NCBI RefSeq assembly: GCF_009864005.1
Contig: NZ_WEZQ01000027.1
Span: 1-64,000 of the forward strand
Direction of reading: 5' to 3'
Length of the DNA: 64,000 nucleotides
From: Furfurilactobacillus milii
Lineage (GTDB): Bacteria; Bacillota; Bacilli; Lactobacillales; Lactobacillaceae
In this document: positions 1 through 9,450 of the stretch, piece by piece
Layout of the letters: each line of letters begins with the position of its first letter
Numbering within the stretch: the first letter of the stretch is position 1
The notes under the pieces: generated by a model
What the model was told of the DNA's origin: nothing
Databases searched by the model: none
Seen by the model: the letters and a program-made list of their open reading frames with translations, nothing else
Position numbers and translations under genes: made by a program

Positions 1-23
1 GCGCGTCCTTGTTATGTTAAGGA

Positions 24-62
24 CAAAAACAAAACACCCAATCATCAAATAATGATTGGGTG
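24..62 (-). terminator. Rho-independent terminator after trxB
   Basis: A perfect 11-bp stem (35-45 with 52-62, loop of 6) is followed on the minus strand by a T-rich tract (34-25). It lies about 105 nt past the trxB stop codon. A smaller inverted repeat, GTCCTT/AAGGAC, sits at 5-10 and 19-24. Confidence 0.8.
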
Positions 63-166
63 CATTATGGTCGTTACCAACAACAGTTGACAGAGAACCC
101 AAAAAATTGCAATTTTGCAACTTTCTGTATGAAACACACTCCAATCGTTCACTTAAAATCAAATAT

Positions 167-1108
167 TTAATTAACCGCAGCCTTGGCCTTTAAATCCTCC
201 AAATATTGGAAAACCTGTTGGCCAGCAATACCACCGTCACCGACAGCAGTCGTAATCTGGCGTAAGTCCTTTTCGCGAACATCGCCAATAGCAAATACAC
301 CAGGGACACTGGTCCGCATCTTGTCATCAGTTGGAATCCAACCAACTTCGTTTGTAACGCCAAGGCCAGCAAATGGTTCTGTCATCGGCACGTTACCAAC
401 ATAAATGAAGACACCGTCGGCAGCCATTGTACTGGTTTCACCAGTTTGGTTGTTCTTCAATTCAACACCCGTGACTTTCATATCGTCGCCAACAATTTTA
501 GTCACTTCCGTGTTCCAAACAAAGTCCATCTTCTCGTTAGCAAATGCCCGATCCTGAGCCACTTTCTGGGCCCGTAACTGATCGCGACGATGAACAACAG
601 TCACCTTATCAGCCAACTGAGTCAGGTAAATCCCCTCTTCAATGGCACTATCCCCACCGCCAACAACAACAACGTGTTTATTGCGGAAGAAAGCACCATC
701 ACATACAGCACAGTAGGAAACACCACGGCCTGAAAATTCAGTTTCCCCTGGCACACCAAGCTTACGATATTGAGAACCCGTCCCAATAACGACCGCCTTA
801 GCAGTGTATTCATCAGTGTCTGTAGTCACAGTTTTAGTATCGCCATTGTCGACAATCTTTTCCACAGCACCATAACCATACTCAGCACCAAACTGCGTGG
901 CACCTTCATACATAGCACTAGCTAAATCAGGTCCTTGAATAGATTTAAAACCCGGATAGTTTTCAATTGCGGCAGTATTGTTCATTTGACCGCCATAAAT
1001 TCCACGATCCAGTAGCAACACTGACAAGTTTGCCCGTGAAGCATACAATGCTGCCGTCATTCCACCAGGGCCAGCACCGATTACAATCACATCATAGTTT
1101 GTTGCCAT
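167..1108 (-). CDS. trxB: Thioredoxin-disulfide reductase
   Basis: NADPH- and FAD-dependent reductase that keeps cytosolic thioredoxin reduced. The 313-residue protein has an N-terminal FAD-binding GAGPGG motif (residues 11-16), the redox-active CAVC pair (Cys133 and Cys136) and an NADPH-binding VVGGGDSA segment, with a C-terminal FAD motif (VFAIGDVR). The start was placed at the ATG preceded by TAGGAGGAAAGTCGAT; an in-frame ATG 42 nt upstream lacks a comparable ribosome binding site. It is the last gene of a co-directional series (pspC to trxB), but a terminator after galU suggests its own transcription. Length is normal for the low-molecular-weight TrxB family. Confidence 0.96.
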   Translation of the reverse strand: MATNYDVIVIGAGPGGMTAALYASRANLSVLLLDRGIYGGQMNNTAAIENYPGFKSIQGPDLASAMYEGATQFGAEYGYGAVEKIVDNGDTKTVTTDTDEYTAKAVVIGTGSQYRKLGVPGETEFSGRGVSYCAVCDGAFFRNKHVVVVGGGDSAIEEGIYLTQLADKVTVVHRRDQLRAQKVAQDRAFANEKMDFVWNTEVTKIVGDDMKVTGVELKNNQTGETSTMAADGVFIYVGNVPMTEPFAGLGVTNEVGWIPTDDKMRTSVPGVFAIGDVREKDLRQITTAVGDGGIAGQQVFQYLEDLKAKAAVN

Positions 1109-1204
1109 ATCGACTTTCCTCCTACCGCCTAACAATTTACCAATGGACACAGTCTACTATCTTTTTGTAAGTAACACAAGTCTTTTGCTTATACCCCCAG
1201 AGGT

Positions 1205-1246
1205 AAAAACGTGCTGACCCGATTAACCTAGCGTCAGCACGTTTTT
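1205..1246 (-). terminator. Terminator after galU
   Basis: A 14-bp perfect inverted repeat (1205-1218 with 1233-1246) has A-tracts and T-tracts at its base, giving a hairpin with a U-run on the minus strand just after the galU stop. The symmetrical A/T tails mean it could act in both directions. Confidence 0.85.
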
Positions 1247-1253
1247 GTATTCA

Positions 1254-2141
1254 TTATTTTGTGTTAGCTTTAATTTCGTCAGCCAGCTGAAGCACGTATT
1301 CGCGAAGTTCGTCCTTCACGTCAGGGTGACGCAAACCAAATTCAATGTTTGTCTTGATCAAACCAAACTTGTAACCAACATCATAACGGTCACCTTTAAA
1401 TTCGTGAGCGTAAACATGTTGCTTTTTGTTCAGCAAGTCAATGGCATCCGTTAATTGAAGTTCATCACCTTTACCATAAGGTGTTTGTTCCAAAGCTTCA
1501 AAAATTTCAGGTGTCAATAAGTAACGACCAATGATGGCCAAGTCAGAAGGAGCGTCTTCTGGTTTAGGCTTTTCAACGAAGCTCTTAACTTGGTATAACC
1601 CATCAGAAACTTCCTTGGCTGGATTGATCACACCATACTTGTTCGTTTCTTCATGAGGAACACGCATAACGGCCAGAGTTGAATCACCAGTTTCTTCATA
1701 ACGGTTGATCAGTTGCTTCGTTAAAGTAACCTTGTCTTCCATCAAGTCGTCACCAAGTAAGACAACAAATGGTTCATCACCGATAAAGTCTTTTGCTGTT
1801 AATACAGCGTCACCTAAACCACGCATGTGGCTTTGGCGAATGAAGTAAAGGTTGCTGTCGTTGCTTGATTGGACGGCATGCAACATAGCGTCCTTACCCT
1901 TACTTGCTAAATCAGCTTCCAATTCTGGGGCTGAATCAAAGTGGTCTTCAATAGAACGTTTGCCACGTCCCGTTACGACACAGATTTCCTCGATGCCGGC
2001 CTTGTGGGCTTCTTCAACAATAAATTGAATCGTTGGTTTATCAACGATCGGCAACATTTCTTTGGCGATTGCCTTAGTTTCTGGTAAAAAACGCGTGCCA
2101 TAACCCGCTGCAGGGATAATGGCCTTTCTAACTTTTTGCAT
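1254..2141 (-). CDS. galU: UTP-glucose-1-phosphate uridylyltransferase
   Basis: Makes UDP-glucose from UTP and glucose-1-phosphate, supplying glycolipid, teichoic acid and exopolysaccharide synthesis and the Leloir pathway. The 295-residue protein begins with the nucleotide-binding signature [19 protein letters not shown] and carries the later LLGDDL and FVEKP motifs of the family. ATG is preceded by AAAGGAATTTGTTGTT. It follows gpsA on the same strand with about 70 nt between them and ends at a strong terminator. galE, which uses the same nucleotide sugar, lies 32 kb away in this window. Length is slightly shorter than many homologues because of a short C-terminus. Confidence 0.96.
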   Translation of the reverse strand: MQKVRKAIIPAAGYGTRFLPETKAIAKEMLPIVDKPTIQFIVEEAHKAGIEEICVVTGRGKRSIEDHFDSAPELEADLASKGKDAMLHAVQSSNDSNLYFIRQSHMRGLGDAVLTAKDFIGDEPFVVLLGDDLMEDKVTLTKQLINRYEETGDSTLAVMRVPHEETNKYGVINPAKEVSDGLYQVKSFVEKPKPEDAPSDLAIIGRYLLTPEIFEALEQTPYGKGDELQLTDAIDLLNKKQHVYAHEFKGDRYDVGYKFGLIKTNIEFGLRHPDVKDELREYVLQLADEIKANTK

Positions 2142-2209
2142 AACAACAAATTCCTTTCGTTTTTCCCCACGATAACGTGGTCTACTTTACCCCAACCATA
2201 ACCAACTTG

Positions 2210-3226
2210 CTAACCAATTTCAGCGCGACCTTCACGTTGCATCAATCCAGTAATGACTGAGCGAACTTCGGCTCCGTTGTAAAGAACGTCATAAATAGCG
2301 TCCGTAATTGGCATATCAACATGGCGTTTAATGGCTAGTTCGTGGGCCGCCTTTGTGGTAGCCACACCTTCAATTACCATGCCCATGGTATCAATGACTT
2401 CTTGTAACGATTTACCTTGACCAAGTTCATTTCCCGCACGCCAATTGCGTGAATTTGAACTTGTCGCCGTTACGATTAAATCACCGACACCAGAAAGGCC
2501 GATAAACGTTAACGGATTAGCACCAAACGATTGACCTAATCGACTTATTTCAGCTAAGCCACGGGTCATTAATGCAGCCTTCGCATTATCGCCATATCCC
2601 AGTCCATGTAAAGCACCGGCACCAATAGCAATAATGTTCTTTAAGGCAGCACCAAATTCAGCACCAATCACATCCGTATTAGTATAAACCCTAAAATATG
2701 AATTCATAAAGAGTTTTTGTACTTTTCTCGCCGCATCCTCATTTAACGATGCGGCTGTTATCAACGTAATATCCTTTTTCGCAACATCTTCGGCATGACT
2801 AGGACCAGACAGAACAACAACCGCATCCCGATTAGCAGATGGAACCTCTTCCGTTAACATTTCCGAGACCCGTTTATATGTTTCTTGTTCCAGCCCTTTG
2901 ATTGCATGCACAATTGTTACTTTTTGATGATTAGCAATTAATAATTTAGCAGCCTGAGCACTGACCTCACGAATTGCCTTCGTTGGTACAACAAACAGAA
3001 CAACAGATGCATCCTTGATTGCTTCAGCCATATCATCAGTCACCATCAGATTATGTTGGTATTCAAAGCCTGGCATATACGCCTGGTTTGTGTGGTGTTG
3101 ATTCATTTCTTCCACCTGGCTGGCTTTATGAGACCACAGAGCAACTGCTTGACCATTTTCCGTCAATAAGTTTGCCAGTACACTGCCCCAAGATCCAGCG
3201 CCCAGCACTGCAATTTTTGTTGTCAT
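2210..3226 (-). CDS. gpsA: NAD(P)H-dependent glycerol-3-phosphate dehydrogenase
   Basis: Reduces dihydroxyacetone phosphate to sn-glycerol-3-phosphate for phospholipid and teichoic acid synthesis. The 338-residue protein starts with a Rossmann motif (VLGAGSWGSVLA), has the substrate-site lysine region GAALKNIIAIGAG and the LSGVGDLIVT segment typical of GpsA. The ATG follows TTGAGGAGAAACTA. It lies 31 nt downstream of lgt, so lgt and gpsA are probably cotranscribed; both feed membrane lipid and lipoprotein metabolism. Confidence 0.96.
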   Translation of the reverse strand: MTTKIAVLGAGSWGSVLANLLTENGQAVALWSHKASQVEEMNQHHTNQAYMPGFEYQHNLMVTDDMAEAIKDASVVLFVVPTKAIREVSAQAAKLLIANHQKVTIVHAIKGLEQETYKRVSEMLTEEVPSANRDAVVVLSGPSHAEDVAKKDITLITAASLNEDAARKVQKLFMNSYFRVYTNTDVIGAEFGAALKNIIAIGAGALHGLGYGDNAKAALMTRGLAEISRLGQSFGANPLTFIGLSGVGDLIVTATSSNSRNWRAGNELGQGKSLQEVIDTMGMVIEGVATTKAAHELAIKRHVDMPITDAIYDVLYNGAEVRSVITGLMQREGRAEIG

Positions 3227-3257
3227 TAGTTTCTCCTCAATTTATTGCGAACATGAG

Positions 3258-4094
3258 TTATTTCTTTGTAACCGTCATTCCTGATAAATAGGATGGTACA
3301 TTATGCTGTCGACGCCGAATAATCAGCCATACCCACGCACCAACAAAAAGAACAACGGACAACCATTGTGATACGCGCGCTGGTCCTAACATTAAGCTAT
3401 CAGTCCGCATACCTTCCACGAAAAAGCGCCCAAACGCGTACCACGCTACATAAATAAAGAACACCTCACCACGCAAATACAGCCCCTTGATGTGACGCGT
3501 AGCTAACAGAAAGATAAAACCGGCGATGTCCCATACGGATTCATACAGGAATGTCGGCGTACGATAAACGCCGCCAATATCCATTTGTGTGATGATAAAC
3601 TGTGGCAAATGCAAGGCCTGCAGATGTGCCAACGTGGTTATTTTACCAAAAGCCTCTTGGTTCATAAAGTTGCCCCATCGACCAATCCCTTGCGCCATAA
3701 TCACGGTCGGTGCTAGCACGTCCAGAAACAGAAATGTCGGAATTTTACGCCAACGGGTAAATAGAATCACCACAATAATGGCACCAATGAGTGAACCATA
3801 AATCGCAATACCACCATCCCAAATGGCAATGATCTGATCTAAATGATGTTGATAATAGGACCATTGAAAAACAACATAATAGATCCGCGCAGAAATCAGC
3901 GCAACCGGTAATGCCCAGAGCAAAAAGTCATATAGATCATCAGGATTAATCTGACGTCTGCGGGCTTCACGAACGGACAACCATAACGCAATGAAAACAC
4001 CGGTGGTAATAATGACGCCATACCAATGAACCTCAATGGGTCCTAAATGCAGTGCAATTGGGTTCAACGCCCCAACAAGTGAAGTAAACGCCAT
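3258..4094 (-). CDS. lgt: Prolipoprotein diacylglyceryl transferase
   Basis: Integral membrane enzyme that transfers diacylglycerol from phosphatidylglycerol to the lipobox cysteine of prolipoproteins. The 278-residue protein has about seven hydrophobic segments. The N-terminal [10 protein letters not shown] stretch and the conserved [13 protein letters not shown] signature with its arginine and asparagine are visible. It starts 3 nt after the hprK stop, implying translational coupling, an arrangement common in Firmicutes. The lipoprotein PstS encoded at 21.3 kb is a likely substrate. Confidence 0.96.
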   Translation of the reverse strand: MAFTSLVGALNPIALHLGPIEVHWYGVIITTGVFIALWLSVREARRRQINPDDLYDFLLWALPVALISARIYYVVFQWSYYQHHLDQIIAIWDGGIAIYGSLIGAIIVVILFTRWRKIPTFLFLDVLAPTVIMAQGIGRWGNFMNQEAFGKITTLAHLQALHLPQFIITQMDIGGVYRTPTFLYESVWDIAGFIFLLATRHIKGLYLRGEVFFIYVAWYAFGRFFVEGMRTDSLMLGPARVSQWLSVVLFVGAWVWLIIRRRQHNVPSYLSGMTVTKK

Positions 4095-4097
4095 GCT

Positions 4098-5105
4098 TTA
4101 ATCCTTACCCTTAGTGGCCGATGCACTATCATCGGTCGTCTTTGCTTCATTGGCTGCCTCAGCAGCTTCATCACGTTTGGAGTTTTCCTGAATCAAACTG
4201 TTTAAATTATCGTCGAATGTCTTTGTCGCATCATACCCCATAGAGCGAGCACGGAAGTTCATCGCGGCAGATTCAATAATGATGGCTAAGTTACGACCTG
4301 TCTTAACAGGAATAGAAATCATCGGTACCTGAACGTCGAAAATTTGGCGTTCATCATCTGCGTTGCCCAAACGGTCAAATTGAGCATCAGGCGTCCAGTT
4401 TTGCAAGTGGACAATCAGTTGAATCTTGGCCTGACTTCTGACTGCACCAGCACCAAACAGATTCATCACGTCGATAATACCAATCCCACGGATCTCCATT
4501 AAGTGGTTTAAAATCTTTGGCGCCTCACCAACTAATGTTTGCTCATCCTGTTGATAAACATCAACTCGGTCGTCCGCAATCAGCCGGTGTCCACGACGGA
4601 TAAGTTCCAAGGCCGTTTCAGATTTACCAACACCTGAGTCACCAGTAATAAGAACCCCAAGTCCATAAATATCAACTAACACACCGTGAATCGATTGCCG
4701 CTTTGCCAATACGCCACTTAAGTAAATCGACATGTTTGAAAGAATTCGCGATGACGTTTGTTTGGATCCCAACACAGGAATATGTTGCTCCGTTGCAGCC
4801 TGAATCAGTTCTGCCGGTGGTTCAATTCCAGTTGATACAACAAAACAAGGCGTTTTAGGATCTGCCATCTTCCGCATAATCATGAGTAACTCCTCATGAC
4901 TCATCTTTTTAGAAAATGACGTTTCTGTAATTCCCAGTAACTGAATGCGTTCCGGTGGATAATAGTTAAAATAGCCGGTCATTTCCAGACCCGGACGTGA
5001 AATGTCCGGTGTCGTAATGCGGCGATCGTCCAGATACTCTTCACCATAATAGACGGTTAACCTGGTATTCTTTACCAGCTCCCGTATCGTTACACTATCT
5101 GCCAC
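4098..5105 (-). CDS. hprK: HPr kinase/phosphorylase
   Basis: Bifunctional enzyme that phosphorylates and dephosphorylates HPr on Ser46, controlling CcpA-dependent catabolite repression and PTS activity. The 335-residue protein has the P-loop GDSGVGKS at about residues 155-162 and, downstream, the HprK signature around EIRGIGIIDV and GAGAVR. The C-terminal 25-30 residues (AAEAANEAKTTDDSASATKG) are a low-complexity acidic/Ala tail beyond the catalytic core. It is preceded on the minus strand by a yvlD-like gene but separated from it by about 200 nt of structured repeat. Confidence 0.96.
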   Translation of the reverse strand: MADSVTIRELVKNTRLTVYYGEEYLDDRRITTPDISRPGLEMTGYFNYYPPERIQLLGITETSFSKKMSHEELLMIMRKMADPKTPCFVVSTGIEPPAELIQAATEQHIPVLGSKQTSSRILSNMSIYLSGVLAKRQSIHGVLVDIYGLGVLITGDSGVGKSETALELIRRGHRLIADDRVDVYQQDEQTLVGEAPKILNHLMEIRGIGIIDVMNLFGAGAVRSQAKIQLIVHLQNWTPDAQFDRLGNADDERQIFDVQVPMISIPVKTGRNLAIIIESAAMNFRARSMGYDATKTFDDNLNSLIQENSKRDEAAEAANEAKTTDDSASATKGKD

Positions 5106-5130
5106 GAATACTCCTCCTTAAATATGTCCC

Positions 5131-5302
5131 TACGTTGTTGCTCGAACCCTCCCGAGCTTCGGCATCACTCTTCTAAACGTGCACCTGTCGCTCAAGGTTC
5201 TGTGCACAACCCAAAGCTGTCATCCTACAAGCAAAGTGCGCTTGCACGCTGCCACCTTTACGTTGTTGCTCGAACCTTCCCGAGCTTCGGCATCACTCTT
5301 CT
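5131..5302 (-). repeat. Structured intergenic repeat, family B copy 1
   Basis: Two 44-bp direct repeats, 5131-5174 and 5259-5302, match at 43 of 44 positions and flank about 84 bp that can fold into a hairpin-rich structure. Read on the minus strand, the unit contains GCTCG-N8-CGAGC, then GAGCAACAAC, a central stem with CTTTGCTTGTA, then GTTGTGCACAG. The same ordered blocks occur at 48232-48350; related ends occur at 32284-32440 and 11295-11355. It fills the gap between the yvlD-like gene and hprK, in the sense orientation. The yvlD-like stop codon sits at its upstream edge. Confidence 0.85.
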
Positions 5303-5306
5303 ATCA

Positions 5307-5657
5307 TCACTCTTTACTAAAATACCCGGAAATGACGGCGTTACAAATGGACATAATAATTGCTGCCAACATTGCCATGCCAAAATTGGCAATATGGAAA
5401 TTCTGCGCGCCGACGAAGAAACTTGTCAGTTCTAGCATCAGTGCATTTATGACAATTGAAAACAGCCCTAACGTTAAAAATGTTATTGGTAATGATAATA
5501 CCACCAAGATCGGCTTAATGGCCGCATTTAAAATTGCCAACACTAAACTGGCGACCAACGCGTACCACACACTAGAAACCGCAAAACTATTGCGGAAAAA
5601 TCCGGCAATCGCCATAAATAATAGTGCATCGACAATAATCCGTTGCCAAAACTTCAT
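5307..5657 (-). CDS. YvlD-like small membrane protein (phage holin 4 superfamily)
   Basis: A 116-residue protein with four hydrophobic segments (about residues 8-24, 29-50, 57-80 and 88-112) and the pattern ALVASLVLAILNAAIKPIL that characterises the YvlD family. Despite the holin name attached to this family, it is a chromosomal housekeeping gene in many Firmicutes, and no phage genes are nearby. It starts 2 nt after the pspC stop, so the two are coupled, as yvlC and yvlD are in Bacillus. Function is unknown; the pairing with PspC suggests envelope stress. Its last codons and stop abut the repeat element that precedes hprK. Confidence 0.85.
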   Translation of the reverse strand: MKFWQRIIVDALLFMAIAGFFRNSFAVSSVWYALVASLVLAILNAAIKPILVVLSLPITFLTLGLFSIVINALMLELTSFFVGAQNFHIANFGMAMLAAIIMSICNAVISGYFSKE

Positions 5658-5659
5658 AT

Positions 5660-6010
5660 TTATTGTTTATCCCCTTTATTCTCATGCACGTCACGTTCTT
5701 CGGCATGGATTTGTTTTCGCGCTCGTGATCGAGAGGATTGAGAGGCACTCTGACCACTAAATAAGTCACCAAATAAGTTAAAAAATGATGCATCACTCTG
5801 CTGACGGTCATTTGGTAAAAACCACAGTAAAACACCGTACAGAACGACCGCCAACAACGATATCAACCAGTGAGGCGGAATCGCAATAGCCAAAATAATA
5901 TAAGCTATTCGCAAAATTGTCGGATTAATGTGCAAATACTCACCAATGCCACCGAATACGCCACCAATCCAACGATCCGTTGCTGACTTTGTCAATTTTC
6001 GTTTGCTCAA
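5660..6010 (-). CDS. PspC domain envelope-stress protein
   Basis: A 116-residue protein with an N-terminal PspC domain: a basic start, the RWIGGVFGGIGEYL motif, then NPTILRIAYII and two transmembrane segments (about residues 30-47 and 50-68). A hydrophilic tail rich in Ser, Arg and Glu follows. The start is a TTG codon preceded by GAGGTAAACCTGC; no ATG fits. Upstream, a TAAAAT -10 box (6053-6058) with TTGGTC (6077-6082, 18-bp spacer) is a plausible promoter for pspC, yvlD-like, hprK and lgt. PspC homologues respond to membrane stress; the exact role here is inferred. Confidence 0.88.
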   Translation of the reverse strand: MSKRKLTKSATDRWIGGVFGGIGEYLHINPTILRIAYIILAIAIPPHWLISLLAVVLYGVLLWFLPNDRQQSDASFFNLFGDLFSGQSASQSSRSRARKQIHAEERDVHENKGDKQ

Positions 6011-6052
6011 GCAGGTTTACCTCGCTTTCTGTTGTGTTACCTGAATGTCCTA

Positions 6053-6082
6053 ATTTTATCGCAAACAGCGCACCGTGACCAA
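6053..6082 (-). promoter_or_regulatory. Predicted promoter of pspC operon
   Basis: On the minus strand TTGGTC (6082-6077) and TAAAAT (6058-6053) are separated by 18 bp, 43 nt before the TTG start of the PspC gene. The match to the sigma-A consensus is moderate. Confidence 0.5.
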
Positions 6083-6209
6083 TTTTTCAAAAGCCCTTAA
6101 TAAACACTAAAACAGCTTACCCTCATTATCGTTTCTTCACGTTCCTGAAAACACGCGAATTCACTCAAATAGTGACAAGCTGCCCTTAATCAATTCGTTA
6201 TTAGTTCAA

Positions 6210-6896
6210 CTATTTATTTTCCGTTCCCGAATCGACATTTCGCGGATTTAATTCAACAATTTTACCTGTCTGAAGATAAACAATCCATTCACAAATGTTG
6301 GTTACGTAATCGCCAATGCGCTTTAAGAACTGTGCTACGGACAGGTAGTCTGTACTGCCAATTACAACTTCGGGATCTTGCCGCATCTGATCAATACTTT
6401 CCATATAAATTAACTGATAATAGTCCGCAGCCTGTGCATCCACTGCAGCAATCTTGCGGGCACGACCATCATCATCTTTTACGTAAGCGTCCAGTACATC
6501 GGCAACCATCTGTTGAACGATAGCGCCCATCTCTGAAATGTGTTGTTCTGTCGAGGCAACCCGTTTGTTGCCTTTGACCCGAATCGTTGAGTGCGCAATA
6601 CTGCGCGCGTAATCCCCCATTCGTTCCAAGTCAGAAACGGCCTTCAAAATCGTCACGATTTCCCTTAGGTCTGTCGTCACCGGCTGATACAAGGCAATCA
6701 TTTCAAATGATTTCTTTTCCAGTGCGACTTCACGATCATTGATTAAATGATCATCATCAATGACTGACTGGGCGAGCGTTCGATCATGATTGACAAATGA
6801 AGTCACGGCTTTTCCAATCGCCTCAGAAACAAGCATGCCCATTTCTGTAAAACTAGTATCCAAATCATTCAGTTCATCATCAAACAACCGTCGCAT
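6210..6896 (-). CDS. phoU: Phosphate transport system regulator PhoU
   Basis: Cytosolic regulator linking the Pst transporter to the PhoR kinase. The 228-residue protein is all-helical with two copies of the PhoU bundle, each containing the metal-coordinating pattern: ALYQPVTTDLREIVTILKAVSDLERMGD in the first half and SVAQFLKRIGDYVTNICEWIVY in the second (motifs given in overlapping short form). It is the last gene of the pst operon, 41 nt after pstB, which is its usual place. It likely dampens PhoR signalling when phosphate is plentiful. Confidence 0.95.
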   Translation of the reverse strand: MRRLFDDELNDLDTSFTEMGMLVSEAIGKAVTSFVNHDRTLAQSVIDDDHLINDREVALEKKSFEMIALYQPVTTDLREIVTILKAVSDLERMGDYARSIAHSTIRVKGNKRVASTEQHISEMGAIVQQMVADVLDAYVKDDDGRARKIAAVDAQAADYYQLIYMESIDQMRQDPEVVIGSTDYLSVAQFLKRIGDYVTNICEWIVYLQTGKIVELNPRNVDSGTENK

Positions 6897-6937
6897 AATG
6901 CCAACTCCTTTTTCAATGTTTGCTAAAGCGGTTTCGG

Positions 6938-7696
6938 TTAGCCGAAACGACCGGAAATATAATCTTGTGTTTGCTGTTTCTGAGGATCCATAAACATTTT
7001 TTTAGTATCGCTTACTTCAATCAATTCACCTTGAAGGAAAAAAGCAGTTCGGTCCGCAATTCGTGATGCCTGTTGAAGATTATGTGTCACCGTAATCACA
7101 GTGTAATCATACCGTAATTGCAACAACGTTTCTTCAATCACATGACTAGAAACTGGATCAAGAGCGCTGGTCGGCTCATCTAGCAATAAAACATCCGGGG
7201 AAACGGCTAGGACTCTTGCGATGCAAACACGTTGCTGCTGTCCACCGGATAAAGCTAAGGCATTTTTGTGCAAGTCATCCTTCACTTCATCCCAAATGGC
7301 CGCCTGACGTAAACTACGTTCAACCGCTTCATCAAGAACCTGTTTATCACGCACGCCAGCCAATCGCAATCCATAAATCACATTCTCATAAATTGAAAAT
7401 GGAAATGGGTTAGGTTGTTGAAAAACCATGCCAACCTCCTTACGAAGAGCCACGATATCTGTATCCGGCGCATAAACATTTTGATTTTTAAACATCACGT
7501 TACCCGTAATGGTTACGTCATCAATCAAATCGTTCATTCGGTTTAAGCAACGAAGAAAAGTTGATTTACCGCATCCTGAGGGGCCAATGAGCGCAGTAAT
7601 CCCTTTTTCTTGGAAATCGAGGTTGATTCCTTTTAACGCTTCCTTTTTCCCGTAGAACAAGTGTAAGTTATCCGTAGACATTATCGGTAGTGCCAT
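6938..7696 (-). CDS. pstB: Phosphate ABC transporter ATPase PstB (second copy)
   Basis: ATP-binding subunit that drives phosphate import. About 252 residues with Walker [10 protein letters not shown], signature LSGGQQQR and Walker [14 protein letters not shown]. The start was set at the ATG preceded by GGGGAGGCTCAGTGTA; longer in-frame starts run back into the upstream pstB and lack this site. It is 19 nt downstream of another pstB. Tandem pstB genes are common in lactobacilli and streptococci. The two differ clearly in sequence, so this is not a recent duplication. Confidence 0.95.
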   Translation of the reverse strand: MALPIMSTDNLHLFYGKKEALKGINLDFQEKGITALIGPSGCGKSTFLRCLNRMNDLIDDVTITGNVMFKNQNVYAPDTDIVALRKEVGMVFQQPNPFPFSIYENVIYGLRLAGVRDKQVLDEAVERSLRQAAIWDEVKDDLHKNALALSGGQQQRVCIARVLAVSPDVLLLDEPTSALDPVSSHVIEETLLQLRYDYTVITVTHNLQQASRIADRTAFFLQGELIEVSDTKKMFMDPQKQQTQDYISGRFG

Positions 7697-7715
7697 TACA
7701 CTGAGCCTCCCCATT

Positions 7716-8534
7716 TTAACCAAAGTTACCTGAAATATAGTCATTTGTGATTGCGACTTTGGGACGGGTAAAAATTTTGCGGGCTTCGTCGTATTCCAGC
7801 ACCTTACCGAGGTGAAAGAAAGCGGTATAGTCGCTAATTCGCGCGGCCTGCTGCATATTGTGCGTCACAATAATGATGGTATATTTTTCCTTAAGCTGTA
7901 GCAACGTGTCTTCAATTTGTGAAGTGGCAACGGGATCCAGTGCACTAGCCGGTTCATCAAGTAAAAGAATGTCAGGTTCCATCGCAATGGCACGGGCAAT
8001 ACATAATCGTTGTTGCTGTCCACCAGATAAAGCGAGTGCGCTTTGATGAAGTTCATCTTTGACCTGATCCCACATAGCCGCTTGACGTAATGATGTTTCA
8101 ACAACTTCATCAAGACGCTGTTTGTTCCTGACACCACGTTGTTTCAAGGCAAAGGTAATATTATCGTAAATGGATTTGGCGAACGGATTTGGTCGCTGAA
8201 ACACCATCCCGATATGACGACGCATTTCATAAACATCAATTTGATTACTATTAATGTCCAAGTCACGGTAACGAATTTCGCCCTCTACTCTTGCTATTCC
8301 GTCATTCATGCGATTAAGCGAACGTAAAAAAGTAGATTTACCAGACCCGGATGCACCAATAAGGGCAGTGATTTTATAGCGTTCAAATTGTAAATCACCC
8401 TCTGTCAGTGCTTCGTTATCACCATAAAACACGTGCAAGTTATGTGTGGATAATGCAATTTCATGCCTTTCTTCATCAAAATGATAAATATTACGTAATG
8501 GCGCATCTGCCGATGCATTAATCTTTTCGCTCAT
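7716..8534 (-). CDS. pstB: Phosphate ABC transporter ATPase PstB (first copy)
   Basis: ATP-binding subunit of the Pst importer, about 272 residues. Walker A is GASGSGKST, the signature is [14 protein letters not shown] and Walker B is [14 protein letters not shown]. Compared with its neighbour it has an N-terminal extension of about 25 residues before the ABC core. Two ATGs lie 6 nt apart; the second is chosen because AAGGGAG lies only 2 nt before the first but 8 nt before the second. It lies 25 nt downstream of pstA. Confidence 0.94.
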   Translation of the reverse strand: MSEKINASADAPLRNIYHFDEERHEIALSTHNLHVFYGDNEALTEGDLQFERYKITALIGASGSGKSTFLRSLNRMNDGIARVEGEIRYRDLDINSNQIDVYEMRRHIGMVFQRPNPFAKSIYDNITFALKQRGVRNKQRLDEVVETSLRQAAMWDQVKDELHQSALALSGGQQQRLCIARAIAMEPDILLLDEPASALDPVATSQIEDTLLQLKEKYTIIIVTHNMQQAARISDYTAFFHLGKVLEYDEARKIFTRPKVAITNDYISGNFG

Positions 8535-8559
8535 GCTCATGACTCCCTTCGTACGTGTT

Positions 8560-9450
8560 TTAGTTGGTTGCGGACGTTAATCGATGATATAAGCGACGAC
8601 CGAGCCAGCGCGCCAAGAAGTTAAATAACAGTACTGCCAGAACCAGAACGGCCGAAGAACCTGCGGAAACTGCGCTTGCGTCCGGCATAATGCCTTCCGA
8701 ATTAATTTTCCAAATGTGTACCGCCAACGTTTCGGCCGGACGCATCGGGTTTAACGGACTCGAAATATTGAATGGGTTCCAGTCGCCAAAGTTTAGTGCT
8801 GGTGCCGATTGCCCTGATGTGTAAATCAAAGCAGCCGCCTCACCGAATACACGGCCAGCACTGAGAATAACACCAGTCAGGATGCTGGGAACGGCCGCGG
8901 GCAAAATAACGTGGGTAACTGTCTCCCAGCGTGATAACCCCAAGGCCAATCCAGCTTCCCGTTGAAGATTAGGAATGGCAGCTAACGACCCTTCAATGCT
9001 TCGGGTCAACAACGGGAGGTTGAAAAACGTCAAGGCCAAGGCACCTGATAAAATTGAGAAACCCATTTTCATGTGAACAACGAAGAGTAAGAAACCAAAC
9101 AGACCAACCACTACTGATGGCAAGGAACTAAGAATTTCAATAGCTGTCCGAATAATCGTTGTCAGCCAGTTTTGTTTGGCATATTCGTTGAGGTAAATAC
9201 CGGCCCCAAGTGCAATTGGAAACGAGATCAACATGGCCAAAAGTAATAAATAGAATGAATTAAATAATTGAATGCCAATCCCTCCACCAGCCGTAAAGGC
9301 CTTCGCAGGTGTTGTCAAAAATTGCCACGTCAGTTTGGGAAAACCTGAAATCAAAATGTATCCAAGTAGAAAAGCTAGAATTAAGATGACCGAACCCGCA
9401 ATGGCGTAAAACACTGCTGTTGCAATTTTGTCTGCCGTTTTTGCATTCAT
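8560..9450 (-). CDS. pstA: Phosphate ABC transporter permease PstA
   Basis: One of the two membrane subunits of the Pst importer. The 296-residue protein has six predicted transmembrane helices and the binding-protein-dependent transport motif EAGLALGLSRWETVTHVILPAA, which contacts PstB. Its ATG overlaps the pstC stop codon (TAATG), so the two are translationally coupled; AAAGGGGA inside the end of pstC is the ribosome binding site. Confidence 0.95.
   Translation of the reverse strand: MNAKTADKIATAVFYAIAGSVILILAFLLGYILISGFPKLTWQFLTTPAKAFTAGGGIGIQLFNSFYLLLLAMLISFPIALGAGIYLNEYAKQNWLTTIIRTAIEILSSLPSVVVGLFGFLLFVVHMKMGFSILSGALALTFFNLPLLTRSIEGSLAAIPNLQREAGLALGLSRWETVTHVILPAAVPSILTGVILSAGRVFGEAAALIYTSGQSAPALNFGDWNPFNISSPLNPMRPAETLAVHIWKINSEGIMPDASAVSAGSSAVLVLAVLLFNFLARWLGRRLYHRLTSATN

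Noticed and set aside
5307-5657. Prophage holin
   Set aside because: Although the fold family is named after holins, the gene is paired with a PspC gene and hprK as in non-phage chromosomes, and no other phage gene is present.
5179-5760. 193-codon plus-strand open frame opposite the yvlD-like and PspC genes
   Set aside because: It has no ribosome binding site, runs through a repeat element and is antisense to two well supported genes.
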